A DNA stretch of 44,564 nucleotides from Adonisia turfae CCMR0081 (GCF_011009555.1 NZ_QXHD01000004.1:5210286-5254849), one strand, 5' to 3'; positions 28,101 through 37,013 are shown, counted from the first letter of the stretch. The notes: generated by a model from the letters alone, not told the origin. Program-made: numbers and translations.

Positions 28101-31100
28101 AATGGACCTGAGAGTACCGTTATCTCAGGTCAAGAGTCTAAGGTGCTAGACATTGCTCAACAGCTTGAAACCCAGGGCATCAAGACCAAACAGCTGCAAG
28201 TCTCCCATGCCTTCCATTCGTCCTTGATGGAATCAATGCTGGACGATTTTGAGCAGTTGGCCAGACAGATTAGCTATTCACCGCCCCGACTCAAACTAAT
28301 TTCCAATGTCACCGGACAGATAGTATCTGAAGAAGTCACGACCCCTGACTATTGGTGTCGGCACATTCTCTCGACCGTCAACTTTGCGGCTGGCATGGAG
28401 CGCTTGCAGCAGCAGGACATTAATATCTTCCTGGAATGTGGACCCCAGCCGATTCTGTTGGGCATGGGACGACAATGTTTACCAGAAGATAACGAGAAAA
28501 TCTGGCTACCGTCTCTCAGAGCAGGCCAAAATGATTGGCAACAGATGCTCTCTAGCTTGAGTCAGCTCCATGTTCGTGGGGTAAATATTGATTGGATTGG
28601 TTTTGATAAAGACTATCCCCAACGCCGTAAAATTGCCTTACCCACTTATCCCTTCCAACGGCAACGTTACTGGGTTGACGTACCTAAACATCAAAGTCTG
28701 CTCGGTCAGCCCCATCATGTGCTAGTGGGCAACAAATTAGAGTTGGCCTCCACCGGACAAACGATTTACCATCAAACCATTAATCTCATCCAATATCCCT
28801 GGATCAATGATCACCGGGTTTATGATACAGCCGTCATTCCAGGGGTGAGCTATATTGCCATGGCCCTGGCAACCCTTGAACTGCCAGCCACGATTGAATC
28901 TGTTCATTTCCTTGAGCCTTTATTCCTAGCCTCTCCCAACAGTGAACGGGAAACAGAACTGGTGATACAACCGGCTGAGAAAATGAACTCTTGTCGGGTT
29001 GATGTGTTTAGTCGGGATGCAACTCAACAAGACCAGTGGCGACAACATGCCAGTTTGACCGTGCAGGATACCCCTCAATTGTTCTCTCCTCTGCGTGTGG
29101 ATATTGCCCATTTGCAGGAACAATTAGCCCCGATTACAGCGGATACTCTAAATCAACTCTATGGCAGTATCTCTGTAACCTATGGTCCGATGCTGGCGGT
29201 AGTTCAACAGGCCTGGGTGGGGAATGGCATCGCCCTGTCTGAAATTATGGTGCCAGAGGTTCTAGCTTCCCACCTAGCCAATGAACCGATTCATCCGGTC
29301 TTGCTCGATGCCTGTACCCGTCTAACCGCAGACCTGGTTGATGTTGACCATGAGCCTGGAGTGTTCTGGGCTCCCTGGCAGGTAGACGAGGCAACCCTGA
29401 TGCGTCCTGCCCCTCAACGTTTCTATGCCTATGTGAATCAGGCCACACGCATCAATGAACAGTTGCAAACCCGTGCCTATGACATTCATCTGCTCGATGA
29501 GACTGGTCAGGCTTTTGGTCGTATTGATGGGTTTACCCTCAAGCGTGCGCCACGGGAGCGTTTCTTAAAGTACTTGCAAGCGGATACCAGTCAATGGCTC
29601 TATCAATTGCAATGGCAGGCGTTAGACCTTCAACCTCAAGCAATATTATCTGAGGCGGGTACCTGGTTATTGTTGGTACCTACTGCGCAGTGGGCAGAAC
29701 AACTAAAAGAAACACTGGTTCAAAAAGGTCAGTCCTGTGTAGTGGTCTCCCTTGGCACAACGTTCCAGCAGTTGGATGACCATCACTATCAGGTCTGTCC
29801 CAACCAAGACGATGGGTTTGAGCGACTCTTTCAACAGCTTAATGAGCAAAGTATCGCGCTACAAGGCATTGTGCATTTGTGGAGCTTAACCAGCCACATG
29901 GAGGACTTAGCCGACAGCCTGAAGATAACCTGCGGCAGTACTCTACAGTTGTTGCAGGCATTGATATCACAGGAGAAATCTCCTACCCTATGGCTGGTTA
30001 CCCAGGGTAGTCAATGTTTGAGCAGAGAACAGATTCCTCAAATCCAGCAAACTCCACTGTGGGGTCTGGGGCGGGTGATTGCGCTAGAGCATCCCGAACT
30101 GCATTGTCATTTACTTGATTTGGATGAGGAGTCTGCCATTGCGGAAGCGGTGCAACTTTTGGTGAAAGAAGCATTGAGTGCTGACGCAGAGAATCTGGTG
30201 GCCTATAACCAGAACCAACGACATGTTGCTCGATTGAAACCCTATGTTGCTGATGTAGAAACCGCCCTTGCTTCTAATCAAGAGAATTGGGTGCAACCGG
30301 ATGCCAGTTACTTAATTACCGGAGGTTTGGGCGCACTGGGTCTCCAGGTTGCCCAATGGCTGGGACAATCCGGTGCCACCTCCCTGGTGCTGATGGGAAG
30401 ACGAGCGCCCTCGGAGACGGCTGCAGCCATCATCCATGATCTCAAGCAAGTCGGGGTAACTGTTTCGGTGGTCCAGGCAGATGTGGCGAATGCGGCAAAT
30501 GTGGCCAGGGTGCTGGATGAAATTGACACCCAGTTACCTCCATTAAAAGGAATTGTTCATGCAGCTGGGGTATTGGCCGATGGCCTGCTGCAAAATCAGA
30601 ACTGGCCACAGTTTGAACAAGTGATGGCGGCCAAAGTGTTGGGCAGTTGGCATCTCCATCAATTAACTCAGAATAAACCGTTAGACTTTTTTGTTTACTT
30701 CTCGTCAGCCGCTTCGTTACTCGGTTCCTTGGGACAAGGGAATTACGCTGCTGCTAATGCCTTTATGGATGGCTTAGCCCATTATCGTCGTGCCCAGGGA
30801 TTACCGGGCCTGAGTATTAATTGGGGACCCTGGGCAGGGGATGGCATGGCCGCTCAGCTGAACAATTCACAGCTAAGCCGCTTCGAGAAAGCCGGATTCC
30901 AACCCTTGAACTTTGAGGTAGGGATCTCCATCTTGCAACAGTGTCTTCAGCTTGAGCTGCCTCAAGTGGGAGTACTGCCCATCAATTGGTCGCAGTGGTC
31001 AGCCCAGGGAACAACGGCTACTCAGATGCCGTTGCTGAGAGCAGTGCTTCCTAACAGTTCAAAATCCTCTCAGACAGGGTGGTTACGTCAGCAGTTAGAG

Positions 31101-34100
31101 ACTGTCCCCATGGAACAGCGTCGTGCTTTGTTGATGGACCAGGTGCAGTTACAAGTAGCTCAGATCCTCGGTATTACCGATTCAACCACCCTGGATGTCC
31201 ACACTGGCTTATTTGACATGGGGATAGATTCCCTGATGATCCTGGAACTGAACAATCGACTACAGACCTGCTTAGGCTGTCAATTGTCGGCTACGGATCT
31301 GTTTGACTACAACACCCTGGATGACCTGGTAAATTATCTCGTTCAAGATGTTTTGCAATGGAGTGAGGAGAATCTGGAGAGTCAGCGTCAGACATCGGCT
31401 GAGGAACCCAGGAGAGATATGGCCGCATCTGATGGTGCGGCACACTATAGCACTGAACCCATTGCCATCATCGGCTTGGGGTGTCGTTTCCCACAAGCCA
31501 CCAATCCAACTGACTTTTGGCAGCTGCTAGAGCGGGGAATTGATACCGTCACTGAGGTGCCTGCAGATCGTTGGGACATTGAACAATATTACGATCCTGA
31601 CCCAGATGTACCTGGCAAAATGTATACCCGCTACGCCAGTTTTCTCTCCGATGTCGATCAATTTGATGCAGCCTTTTTCAAGATCTCTCCCCGTGAAGCC
31701 AGGAGTCTTGACCCTCAACATCGATTGCTATTGGAAGTATGTTGGGAAAGCCTAGAAGATGCCGGGGTGTCGCCGCTCTCATTGAAAGGGACTCAAACCG
31801 GAGTATTCATTGGCATGATGACCCACGACTATGGACACTTGGCTGCCCAGACCGTAGACGTTCATACTGGTTCTGGCAACGGTGCACCCCTGGCAGCAGG
31901 TCGGATTGCCTATACCTTGGGTCTCAATGGACCCACATTGACCGTCGAAACAGCCTGTTCTTCGTCTCTGGTAGCTTGTCATCTAGCCTGTCAGAGTTTA
32001 CGTAATCAGGAGAGTAACCTGGCCTTAGTGGGTGGGGTTAACCTGATGCTGACACCCGAGATGAGTGTGCTCGAAGCCCAAGCCCAGATGAATTCACCGG
32101 ATGGTCGGTGTAAAACCTTTGATAATAGTGCCGATGGGTATGGGCGTGGTGAAGGCTGCGGCATTGTTGTTCTTAAGCGCCTGAGTGATGCCCAAGCGGA
32201 TGGCGATCAAATTTTGGCTCTAGTTCGGGGCTCTGCCGTCAATCACGATGGTTCTAGCAGTGGTTTGACGGTACCCAACGGATTAGCTCAAAAAACGTTG
32301 ATAGAACAGGCCCTTATCAATGCCAATGTGCAAGCCACTCAAGTCGACTATGTGGAATGCCATGGGACCGGAACCGCGTTAGGAGATCCCATTGAAATCA
32401 ATTCGTTGGTGAAAGCCTATGGCAAACATCGTGACCAGTTCTCTCCGATAATGATTGGTTCGGTTAAAACCAATATTGGCCATACCGAAGGGGCAGCGGG
32501 CATTGCTGGGTTAATCAAAGTGATTCTCTCTTTACAGCATGAGAAGATTCCGCCCCATCTACATCTAAAGCAACCCAATCAACGCATTGCCTGGGACGAA
32601 ATCCCTGTTGTTGTACCAACAACAATACAGTCCTGGCAGCGTGGAGAGAAATTTAGACTAGCAGGGGTGAGTTCCTTTGGTCTCAGTGGTACCAATGTCC
32701 ATGTAATTGTGGAAGAAGCACCTGATACTGTGCCCGTGTCAGAATCCATGGAGCGCCCTTGGCATATACTGACCCTGGCAGCCAAAACAGAGAAAGCCTT
32801 ACAGGACCTGGTTGGACAATATGAGACATATATCAACCATCGTCCAGAGTTAACACTGTCAGACATTTGTTACACGGTGAACACGGGACGAGCCCATTTC
32901 AAATACCGTCTGGCTGTAGCTGGGACGTCTTTAGTTGAGGTGTCTGATCAACTGAAACAGCTGAGAGAATCAAATCAGAGAGACGATATCCGTTTAGGAC
33001 AATCTGGCAATAGTAAGGCTTCACGGTTGGCCATGTTGTTCACTGGCCAGGGGGCACAGTCTGTCAATATGGCTCGTGAGCTATATGAGACTCAACCGAC
33101 ATTCAAACAAAGTCTTGATCAATGTAGTGAAATTCTTAATGCCTATTTAGAGAGACCATTATTGAATGTGCTCTATCCGGATCAGGGCAATATTCCAGAC
33201 AATGCTCAAGACAATGATTTGCTGAATCAAACGGCGTATACTCAACCGGCCCTGTTTGCGATTGAATATGCCCTGTATCAACTGTGGCAATCTTGGGGAA
33301 TTAAGCCATCTGTGGTGATGGGCCATAGTATCGGTGAGATAGTGGCCGCCTGCGTTGCGGATGTCTTTAGCCTGGAAGATGGTTTGAAGCTGACTGCAAT
33401 GCGGGGGCAGTTGATGCAGCAGTTGCCTTCAGGTGGGGCCATGGTTTCGGTGATGGCCTCTCCCGAACAGGTGAATAAACTGATGGTGGAGCATGTCACC
33501 ATTGCCGCCATCAATGGACCGGAGAGTACGGTGATATCAGGAGAAGAGTCAGCTGTTCTTGCCATTGCGCACCAGTTAGAAACCCAGGGCATTAAGACTA
33601 AACAGCTACAGGTCTCCCATGCTTTCCACTCCCCACTAATGGCTCCGATGCTGGCTGAATTTGAGCAGGTGGCCCGGCAGATCAGCTATTCGCTGCCCAA
33701 GCTTAAACTAATTTCCAATGTCACTGGCCAGGTGGTTACTGATGACGTCGCTACCCCTGAGTACTGGTGTGACCATGTCCTGGTCCCCGTCAACTTTGTT
33801 GCTGGCATGGAGCGTTTACGGCAAGAGGAGATTGATATTTTCCTTGAATGTGGACCTCGACCGATCCTGTTAGGGATGGCACGTCAATGCTTGTCGGACG
33901 ATAGTGCGAAGGTTTGGTTGCCATCCCTTAGATCTAGCCAAAGTGATTGGCAGCAAATGCTAGCCAGTCTGAGAGAATTGTATGTCCGAGGTTGGGACAT
34001 CGATTGGTCAGGCTTTGATCAAGCCTATCCCCAACGGCGCAAAGTATCCTTACCCACCTACCCATTTCAACGACAACGTTACTGGGTAGAGACCGCTATA

Positions 34101-37010
34101 AATGCGACTGTCCATGGCAGTTCACTATCTCAATCAGCGGCTTCTTTAGGGACACACCATCCGCTAATTGCTCAAAAATTCCAATCTCCCTTAAGCAAGG
34201 ATATCTTCTTCGAATCGCACTTTAGTGTTGAATCAATTCCTTTCCTAGCTGACCACAGAGTATTTCAGCAAGTGGTTGTGCCTGGGGCGTGTTATCTCTC
34301 ACTCCTGTTAGCGGCTGCCCGCCTCACATTTCCCCAAGGAACATTCCAGATGACCCAGGTGCTCTTTCCCCAAGCCCTGGCCATTGCTGAGGAGCAAGCG
34401 CGCACCGTGCAAACTGTTTTGACGCCTCACCAGGAAGGTTGGGAGTTTCAAGTCATTAGCTTTAACCCTTCGTCCAGCGATAGCCCCAGTGCCCTACAGG
34501 GCGATGACCATGGGATTCATTCAACCGGAATCTTATCGACGTCCAGTACCAATGGCGAATTTAGCTGGATTGAAATTCAGGCTATTCAGGACCGATGTAC
34601 CCAGCAGGTAGCCGGGGCTGCCATCTATGAAAGCCTGGATCAACGACATATTCAGTTGGGAACACGTTTTCAGTGGATGGAAACAGCCTGGGTAGGCCAG
34701 GGTGAGGTGTTAGGGCAGTTAGTCCGCCCCGACGGATTGCAGGATGATGGCTATGAGCTTTATCCAGGATTGCTGGATGCCTGTTTCCAGGCATTGGTTG
34801 CCGTTGGCATCGCTGAAGGTGCGGAGGAAACTATGCAAGGAACGTGGGTGCCATTTCAGATGGAGCGATTCTCCTATTTTGCCCGTCCCCAGGGAGAGCG
34901 GTTATGGTGTCATGGTCAGTTGGATCCGGAAAAAGAGATATCGGCTGATCAGCAGGTCTGGAATTTGCAGCTGTTGGATATCAGTGGGCAGGTGGTGGCT
35001 CGCATCAACGGATTTGAGGTGAGGCAAGCCAGCCGAGAGGTGATTCTGGGAACGTTACAAGACAATCTTCAGGACTGGCTCTATGAAATCGACTGGCAAC
35101 CGTCAAAGATAGAGGAGATTACTGTTAGCCAAGAGTCAGGGACCTGGCTAATGTTTGTGCCTGCAGGAACCTGGGGAGAACAGTTGACCGCTGTGATGGC
35201 GCAACAGCAACAGCACTGTATTTGTGTTTCACCAGGAGACGATTTTCAGCAGTTAGCAACAGACCACTATCAGGTATGCCCAACCCAGGCTAAGTCATTT
35301 CAACAGTTACTAAGGACGATTGCCCAGGCTAACCCTAATCTCAAAGGGGTTGTCCACCTGTGGAGTTTAGAGAGTGATTTAGAAAACCTTGAGGATTCAG
35401 AAGATGTATTTGCGAGTCTACAGTTGAGTTGTGAAAGTGCGCTGTATCTGGTGCAGGCGCTAGCATCTGAATTGATAGATGAGCCGCCCCCACTATGGCT
35501 AGTGACTCAAAATGCTCAAAGTTTGGGCAATACCCATCAAGTTCAGCAGACTCCACTGTGGGGATTGGGACAGGTGGTTGCGTTAGAGCAGCCCGAGTTG
35601 CATTGTCGACTGCTGAATTTAGAAACGGCTTCGTTAAAAGAAGGCAATTGGTCTGTGCTGATTCAGGAATTGTTAAATGCTGACTCCGAAAACCGCATTG
35701 CCTATCACCAGGGACAGCGCCATGGGGCAAGACTGAGGCAATTAAACGCGAAATCGCCTGACAGCGCAGTTCAGATTGTTCAACCCCAAGCCAGTTACTT
35801 AATTACAGGAGGCTTGGGAGCTCTGGGGTTGCAAGTGGCCCAGTGGTTGGCACAGCAGGGGGCAGAGTCGCTGGTGCTGATGGGGCGACGGTCTCCATCG
35901 GAGATGGCTCAAGCGATGATTGAGGATTTGGAAAAAACTGGCATTAAAGTATCTATTGTGCAGGGAGATATTGCTCAGAAAGAGTCTCTTGCGAATATTC
36001 TGGGTGAGATTGATCAACAGCTGCCACCTTTACGAGGTATTGTTCATGCCGCTGGAGTTTTGGACGATGGCTTGCTACAGAATCAAACCTGGTCACGTTT
36101 TGAACAGGTGATGGCGGCCAAGGTGAAAGGCAGCTGGCATCTCCATTGTTTAACTCAAGATAAGCCGCTGGACTTTTTTATTCTGTTCTCTTCGGCGGCG
36201 TCCCTCTTGGGTGCCCCTGGTCAGGGAAATTATGCAGCGGCAAATGCCTTTATGGATGGGTTGGCCCATTATCGCCATGGTCAAGGATTGCCTGCCTTAA
36301 GCCTGAATTGGGGACCCTGGGCGACGGGGGGCATGGCACAGCATCTGGAAAAACCTCAACTAGACCGTTTACAGCATTTAGGATTCCAGTCCATTGATAT
36401 TGATCGGGGCATGGGAGCCATGGCGATAGCCCTCCAGTTGAATCAGCCTCAAGTTGGGGTGATCTCTGTGAACTGGTCCCAATGGTTCGGCCAAACCTCA
36501 ATGGGAGCAACAGTGGGAACAACAATGCCCGTGCTTAAGGATGTAGCCCCGCTTAAGTCTCCAGGTCTCCAGGAAGGGTGGTTGATTCGGCAGTTGGAAG
36601 CGTTGCCTCGGGCCCAGCGTCGTCAGTTTTTGATTGAACGGGTGCGATCGCAACTAGCCCAGGTCCTCGGTATATCAGATCCCACCCAAATCGAACCACA
36701 GGCCGGCCTGTTTGATTTAGGCATCGATTCACTCATGATTGCCGAACTCAGACAATGGCTACAGACAGGCTTAAGCTATCGACTGTCCGCAACAGCCCTG
36801 TTTAACTACAACAATATTGAGGATTTAGTCGCATACCTGACCCAACAGCTATCGGTATTGGCGGAGGATGAGATACCCGACGATCCACCACCTGCTGCAG
36901 CGGGGCCAGATGACTTAGACAACTATGCTGAGGCGCTGGATGATCTTTCAGAAGACGAACTGGCGGCCATGCTCGGCCAAACACTCAGCGAAATTCAAGC
37001 GGAGGTATAG
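19161..37010 (+). CDS. FAAL-ACP-PKS with three extension modules
   Basis: 5,949 residues. FAAL 1-585 (YTSGSTGQPKG near 171, WLPVYHDMGLINGIFQP, GRLKDLIIIRGQNYYPQDIE); ACP Ser646. Module 1: KS (Cys869), AT (Ser1355, HAFHS), KR (GGLGGLG near 1919, no LDD), ACP Ser2228. Module 2: KS (Cys2466), AT (Ser2919), DH (His3218, Asp3383), KR (GGLGALG, LAD), ACP Ser4024. Module 3: KS (ETACSSS, Cys4266), AT (Ser4723), DH (His5032, Asp5206), KR (LDD), ACP Ser5857. All ATs have malonyl-type HAFH. There is no ER or methyltransferase. The C-terminus (LSEDELAAMLGQTLSEIQAEV after a Pro/Asp-rich linker) looks like a docking tail. Expected action: activate a fatty acid, then extend it to a hydroxyl followed by two double bonds. 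ATG at 19161 fits the FAAL family start but lacks a clear ribosome binding site. The next gene starts 3 nt after its stop. Confidence 0.95.
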   Translation: MELPGSSNLIELLSYRAAYQPGQTAYTFLQDGEVESDQLSYQELEQQAQAIARQLLQITQPGARALLLYPPSLKFITAFLGCLYAGIVAVPANPPRRKQRRSRLGAIANDAQPAVVLTTTNIWQQLQKQSADYSHITHLAVLITEDIKPSQSLGSLAIPAITADTLAFLQYTSGSTGQPKGVMVSHGNVLHNSKLIQAVTHSSAASRSVSWLPVYHDMGLINGIFQPLYVGCQSILMSPTAFLQKPVRWLQAISKFRGTHGGAPDFAYQLCVQKIRPEQKAELDLSSWTVAYNGAEPIRAQIMAEFAAAFKDCGFQERAFMPCYGLAEATLGVSWHPIDQVPKALTVSTSRLTAGQIEVVVETGSPQTQTQSLVSCGIPPSDLNVRIVNPKTGQRCAEGEIGEIWLAGESVAQGYWQQLDATQLTFQAYLEEREEGPFLRTGDLGGLVAGELIITGRLKDLIIIRGQNYYPQDIEQVAEASHPALQPGGGAAFSVEVGEQAQLVVLHEVKRSYLRQLNGPEVINAMRRAISETFDLQVQSVLLLKPNGILKTSSGKIQRRACRSAFLNGSLTAVAHEEFEDIKETQPMAAPHAEWYTSAPTTQDNNSHPTASQIHQWLVTQLAQHLNLEPGQISGDRPLAEYGLNSATAVGVSGELQDWLQRPLPVTLLYDYPTIAALSEYLSEPTSEKGNVPTKLRGSKGATETLTSEIAIIGIGCRFPNNINNAEDFWQLLQGADDVITTVPSTRWAIDSYPGTTHYGGFLEQVDIFDASFFGIAPREAISLDPQQRLLLEVSWEAIEDSVQAPSRLSGREIGVFIGISTHDYTRLLEQAGEVGPYFGTGNAFSTAAGRLSYSLGLTGPSVAIDTACSSSLVAVHNACQSLRLGECEQALAGGVNLILTAENSVALSEAQMLTPDGKCKTFDADANGYVRGEGCGVILLKRLSDALKDGDPIHAIIRGSAVNQDGRSNGLTAPNGLAQQQVIQSALLDAGVMPAEIDYVEAHGTGTALGDPIELTAIQTVMAAGQSSDQTSDQASDQEQQPLWVGSVKTNLGHLEAAAGIAGLIKVVQSLQHGQIPAHLHLQQPTPHFDWNGLQVPTQTRPWPEHQTGSWKAGVSSFGFSGTNAHVVLEAVSEKPSSITSPGIDRPLHLLGLSAATPEALSELCQKYCDYLVTHPEINLADLCFSANAGRSHFRQRLALTAVSVPELVKQLRNNSQASATVGSGSRAGVQQTPNVAFLFTGQGSQYAEMGRELYETQPLFRQILDHCNNSLRPYLDLDILQILYPNISEEGKAQGQPLHIDPRQAQGQPLQSDYTSPLNQTAYTQPALFVIEYALCQLWQSWSIKPSIVIGHSIGEIVAACVAGVFSLEDGLKLSAMRGQLMQQLPAGGAMVSVMAAVGQVKSVLAAKDDVTIAAINGPESTVISGEESAVQAVAQQLAAQGIKTKQLQVSHAFHSPLMAPILDKFEQVARQISYSLPQLKLISNVTGQVVTDDVATPEYWCRHILAPVNFTTGMGCLESEEINIFLECGPQPILLGMGRQCLSEDGEKAWLPSLRSGQSDWQQLLSSLGQLYSKGVDIDWPGFDRDYPQRRKVSLPTYPFQRQRYWVDTPKQQIQTASNSSSQVTELLDQGDISQLNQLLSTQNHSPIATETIEQLVKVHQQQLAAQSIQDLLYAVQWQQQAAPAIDEYQPHHWLIFTQSVELGDAIASQLRHHGQTSTLVTLAEELPQNNDPVNYVLQPDSPDAYARLWTHLSQTNTLPVAGILWLRSLEEINLTDLTADVLDRTVNQQCTELLQLMQSMVTQPELSQTKLWVLTQDGVALETDRPALVQAPVRGMGRIFGLEHPHQWGGLIDLDGQATMEHHAQWLTTEILTNHTEEQVAYRRNHQRYVARLVRTQPKPDTPLTIDPESSYLLSGGLGGLGLTVAQWLVEQGARYLVLVSRQGANTPEKEAVIAQLRSQGCQVVMPVVDINDAMALQTTLSPLSESWPPMRGVIHAAGIDGDLHPIESLNQSTLAKTLAPKVKGSWNLHQLSLEWDLDFFVNFSSIAAVWGSAHQAHYGAANEFQNLLSHYRQGQGLPSLTVHWSAIAGSGMVNQADASQVKRLSEIGITPLSLPQMTATLGQLLSTSAQQCVVATVDWQQFNAVYQTGRHRSLLDPLVEPEALATEPPIQTDWMDQILSLPRAEQLERLKHTVQQAVARVLGLPSTSLPDPQVGFFELGMDSLMAVDLRSRLTQLLGVALPTTVAFDFPNIEQLSRYLASEVLELTDQSQRKTTLPPQRQALDEPIAIVGMGCRLPGGIDSPEQFWQLLQAGQDARSEIPPERWDIDAYYDPDPEATGKMLTRYGHFVEGVDQFDPSFFGISPREAVAIDPQHRLLLEVSWEALERAGQKLERLSAAMVGVFVGNDGHDYEQLLQQHLQQSPDSPLATYAGSGNHISSAAGRLAYTLGFTGPTITLDTACSSSLVAVHQACNSLRLGECYMALAGGVKLHLTPNAYIGTSRARMISADGRCKTFDESADGYGRGEGCGMIVLKRLSEAERDGDPILALIRGSAVNQDGPSSGLTVPNGQAQQRLIQQALDQAKVQPIDVSYLEAHGTGTSLGDPIEVNAAMAVLGEDRNATHPLWIGSVKTNIGHLEAAAGISGLMKVVLALQHQQLPAHLHLNNPNPKIDWPDWLQVPQKLTHWHNPGQQRLAGVSSFGFTGTNAHVVIEEAPVPTEIIQTPTNRPSHVLAISAKTEESLDQLAQCYCKYLESHPQQLLADVCFSASTGRLAHAHRLAVVAETGTAAAAQLSAFAAGQVESELVKGTLKTAETPKVAILFTGQGSQYVNMARELYNNQPTFKLTLDRCSEILNTYLDRPLLEILYPDESTEVSDALLNQTAYTQPALFAIEYALYQLWHSWGIVPSVVMGHSIGELVAACIAGVFSLEDGLKLSATRGKLMQQLPAGGAMVSVMASVERLSTFMTDNVTIAAINGPESTVISGQESKVLDIAQQLETQGIKTKQLQVSHAFHSSLMESMLDDFEQLARQISYSPPRLKLISNVTGQIVSEEVTTPDYWCRHILSTVNFAAGMERLQQQDINIFLECGPQPILLGMGRQCLPEDNEKIWLPSLRAGQNDWQQMLSSLSQLHVRGVNIDWIGFDKDYPQRRKIALPTYPFQRQRYWVDVPKHQSLLGQPHHVLVGNKLELASTGQTIYHQTINLIQYPWINDHRVYDTAVIPGVSYIAMALATLELPATIESVHFLEPLFLASPNSERETELVIQPAEKMNSCRVDVFSRDATQQDQWRQHASLTVQDTPQLFSPLRVDIAHLQEQLAPITADTLNQLYGSISVTYGPMLAVVQQAWVGNGIALSEIMVPEVLASHLANEPIHPVLLDACTRLTADLVDVDHEPGVFWAPWQVDEATLMRPAPQRFYAYVNQATRINEQLQTRAYDIHLLDETGQAFGRIDGFTLKRAPRERFLKYLQADTSQWLYQLQWQALDLQPQAILSEAGTWLLLVPTAQWAEQLKETLVQKGQSCVVVSLGTTFQQLDDHHYQVCPNQDDGFERLFQQLNEQSIALQGIVHLWSLTSHMEDLADSLKITCGSTLQLLQALISQEKSPTLWLVTQGSQCLSREQIPQIQQTPLWGLGRVIALEHPELHCHLLDLDEESAIAEAVQLLVKEALSADAENLVAYNQNQRHVARLKPYVADVETALASNQENWVQPDASYLITGGLGALGLQVAQWLGQSGATSLVLMGRRAPSETAAAIIHDLKQVGVTVSVVQADVANAANVARVLDEIDTQLPPLKGIVHAAGVLADGLLQNQNWPQFEQVMAAKVLGSWHLHQLTQNKPLDFFVYFSSAASLLGSLGQGNYAAANAFMDGLAHYRRAQGLPGLSINWGPWAGDGMAAQLNNSQLSRFEKAGFQPLNFEVGISILQQCLQLELPQVGVLPINWSQWSAQGTTATQMPLLRAVLPNSSKSSQTGWLRQQLETVPMEQRRALLMDQVQLQVAQILGITDSTTLDVHTGLFDMGIDSLMILELNNRLQTCLGCQLSATDLFDYNTLDDLVNYLVQDVLQWSEENLESQRQTSAEEPRRDMAASDGAAHYSTEPIAIIGLGCRFPQATNPTDFWQLLERGIDTVTEVPADRWDIEQYYDPDPDVPGKMYTRYASFLSDVDQFDAAFFKISPREARSLDPQHRLLLEVCWESLEDAGVSPLSLKGTQTGVFIGMMTHDYGHLAAQTVDVHTGSGNGAPLAAGRIAYTLGLNGPTLTVETACSSSLVACHLACQSLRNQESNLALVGGVNLMLTPEMSVLEAQAQMNSPDGRCKTFDNSADGYGRGEGCGIVVLKRLSDAQADGDQILALVRGSAVNHDGSSSGLTVPNGLAQKTLIEQALINANVQATQVDYVECHGTGTALGDPIEINSLVKAYGKHRDQFSPIMIGSVKTNIGHTEGAAGIAGLIKVILSLQHEKIPPHLHLKQPNQRIAWDEIPVVVPTTIQSWQRGEKFRLAGVSSFGLSGTNVHVIVEEAPDTVPVSESMERPWHILTLAAKTEKALQDLVGQYETYINHRPELTLSDICYTVNTGRAHFKYRLAVAGTSLVEVSDQLKQLRESNQRDDIRLGQSGNSKASRLAMLFTGQGAQSVNMARELYETQPTFKQSLDQCSEILNAYLERPLLNVLYPDQGNIPDNAQDNDLLNQTAYTQPALFAIEYALYQLWQSWGIKPSVVMGHSIGEIVAACVADVFSLEDGLKLTAMRGQLMQQLPSGGAMVSVMASPEQVNKLMVEHVTIAAINGPESTVISGEESAVLAIAHQLETQGIKTKQLQVSHAFHSPLMAPMLAEFEQVARQISYSLPKLKLISNVTGQVVTDDVATPEYWCDHVLVPVNFVAGMERLRQEEIDIFLECGPRPILLGMARQCLSDDSAKVWLPSLRSSQSDWQQMLASLRELYVRGWDIDWSGFDQAYPQRRKVSLPTYPFQRQRYWVETAINATVHGSSLSQSAASLGTHHPLIAQKFQSPLSKDIFFESHFSVESIPFLADHRVFQQVVVPGACYLSLLLAAARLTFPQGTFQMTQVLFPQALAIAEEQARTVQTVLTPHQEGWEFQVISFNPSSSDSPSALQGDDHGIHSTGILSTSSTNGEFSWIEIQAIQDRCTQQVAGAAIYESLDQRHIQLGTRFQWMETAWVGQGEVLGQLVRPDGLQDDGYELYPGLLDACFQALVAVGIAEGAEETMQGTWVPFQMERFSYFARPQGERLWCHGQLDPEKEISADQQVWNLQLLDISGQVVARINGFEVRQASREVILGTLQDNLQDWLYEIDWQPSKIEEITVSQESGTWLMFVPAGTWGEQLTAVMAQQQQHCICVSPGDDFQQLATDHYQVCPTQAKSFQQLLRTIAQANPNLKGVVHLWSLESDLENLEDSEDVFASLQLSCESALYLVQALASELIDEPPPLWLVTQNAQSLGNTHQVQQTPLWGLGQVVALEQPELHCRLLNLETASLKEGNWSVLIQELLNADSENRIAYHQGQRHGARLRQLNAKSPDSAVQIVQPQASYLITGGLGALGLQVAQWLAQQGAESLVLMGRRSPSEMAQAMIEDLEKTGIKVSIVQGDIAQKESLANILGEIDQQLPPLRGIVHAAGVLDDGLLQNQTWSRFEQVMAAKVKGSWHLHCLTQDKPLDFFILFSSAASLLGAPGQGNYAAANAFMDGLAHYRHGQGLPALSLNWGPWATGGMAQHLEKPQLDRLQHLGFQSIDIDRGMGAMAIALQLNQPQVGVISVNWSQWFGQTSMGATVGTTMPVLKDVAPLKSPGLQEGWLIRQLEALPRAQRRQFLIERVRSQLAQVLGISDPTQIEPQAGLFDLGIDSLMIAELRQWLQTGLSYRLSATALFNYNNIEDLVAYLTQQLSVLAEDEIPDDPPPAAAGPDDLDNYAEALDDLSEDELAAMLGQTLSEIQAEV
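22245..22280 (+). repeat. 12-nt minisatellite in module-1 KS
   Basis: Three in-frame copies of TCGGATCAA(A/G)(C/A)A encode SDQT-SDQA-SDQE in a surface loop between the KS active-site histidine motifs (EAHGTGT and KTNLGH). The other KS domains lack it. Probably slipped-strand expansion without functional effect. Confidence 0.7.
23041..23096 (+). repeat. Tandem REP-like element inside the module-1 AT
   Basis: Two copies of AGGCACAAGGCCAGCC(C/T)CTA, 36 nt apart, at 23041-23060 and 23077-23096. They encode KAQGQPLHIDPRQAQGQPLQ between ILYPN and LNQTAYTQP. The ATs of modules 2 and 3 lack this insert; the AT at 38875-38930 has it. The unit resembles dispersed GC-rich palindromic repeats of cyanobacterial genomes, which are usually intergenic. 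Confidence 0.7.
37001..37005 (+). promoter_or_regulatory. Ribosome binding site of the PKS-NRPS, inside the preceding gene
   Basis: GGAGG lies in the last codons of the FAAL-PKS gene, 8 nt before ATG at 37014 and spanning up to the TAG stop. Translation of the two subunits is probably coupled. Confidence 0.75.
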
Positions 37011-37013
37011 GGG

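Noticed and set aside
31930..31970. Module-3 KS possibly inactive because DTACSSS reads ETACSSS
   Set aside because: The catalytic Cys and both His motifs are intact, and the KS at 37014 shows the same change, so it marks a lineage and not a lesion.
35341..35730. A 129-codon open frame on the minus strand
   Set aside because: Antisense to the module-3 KR region with no ribosome binding site or recognisable domain.
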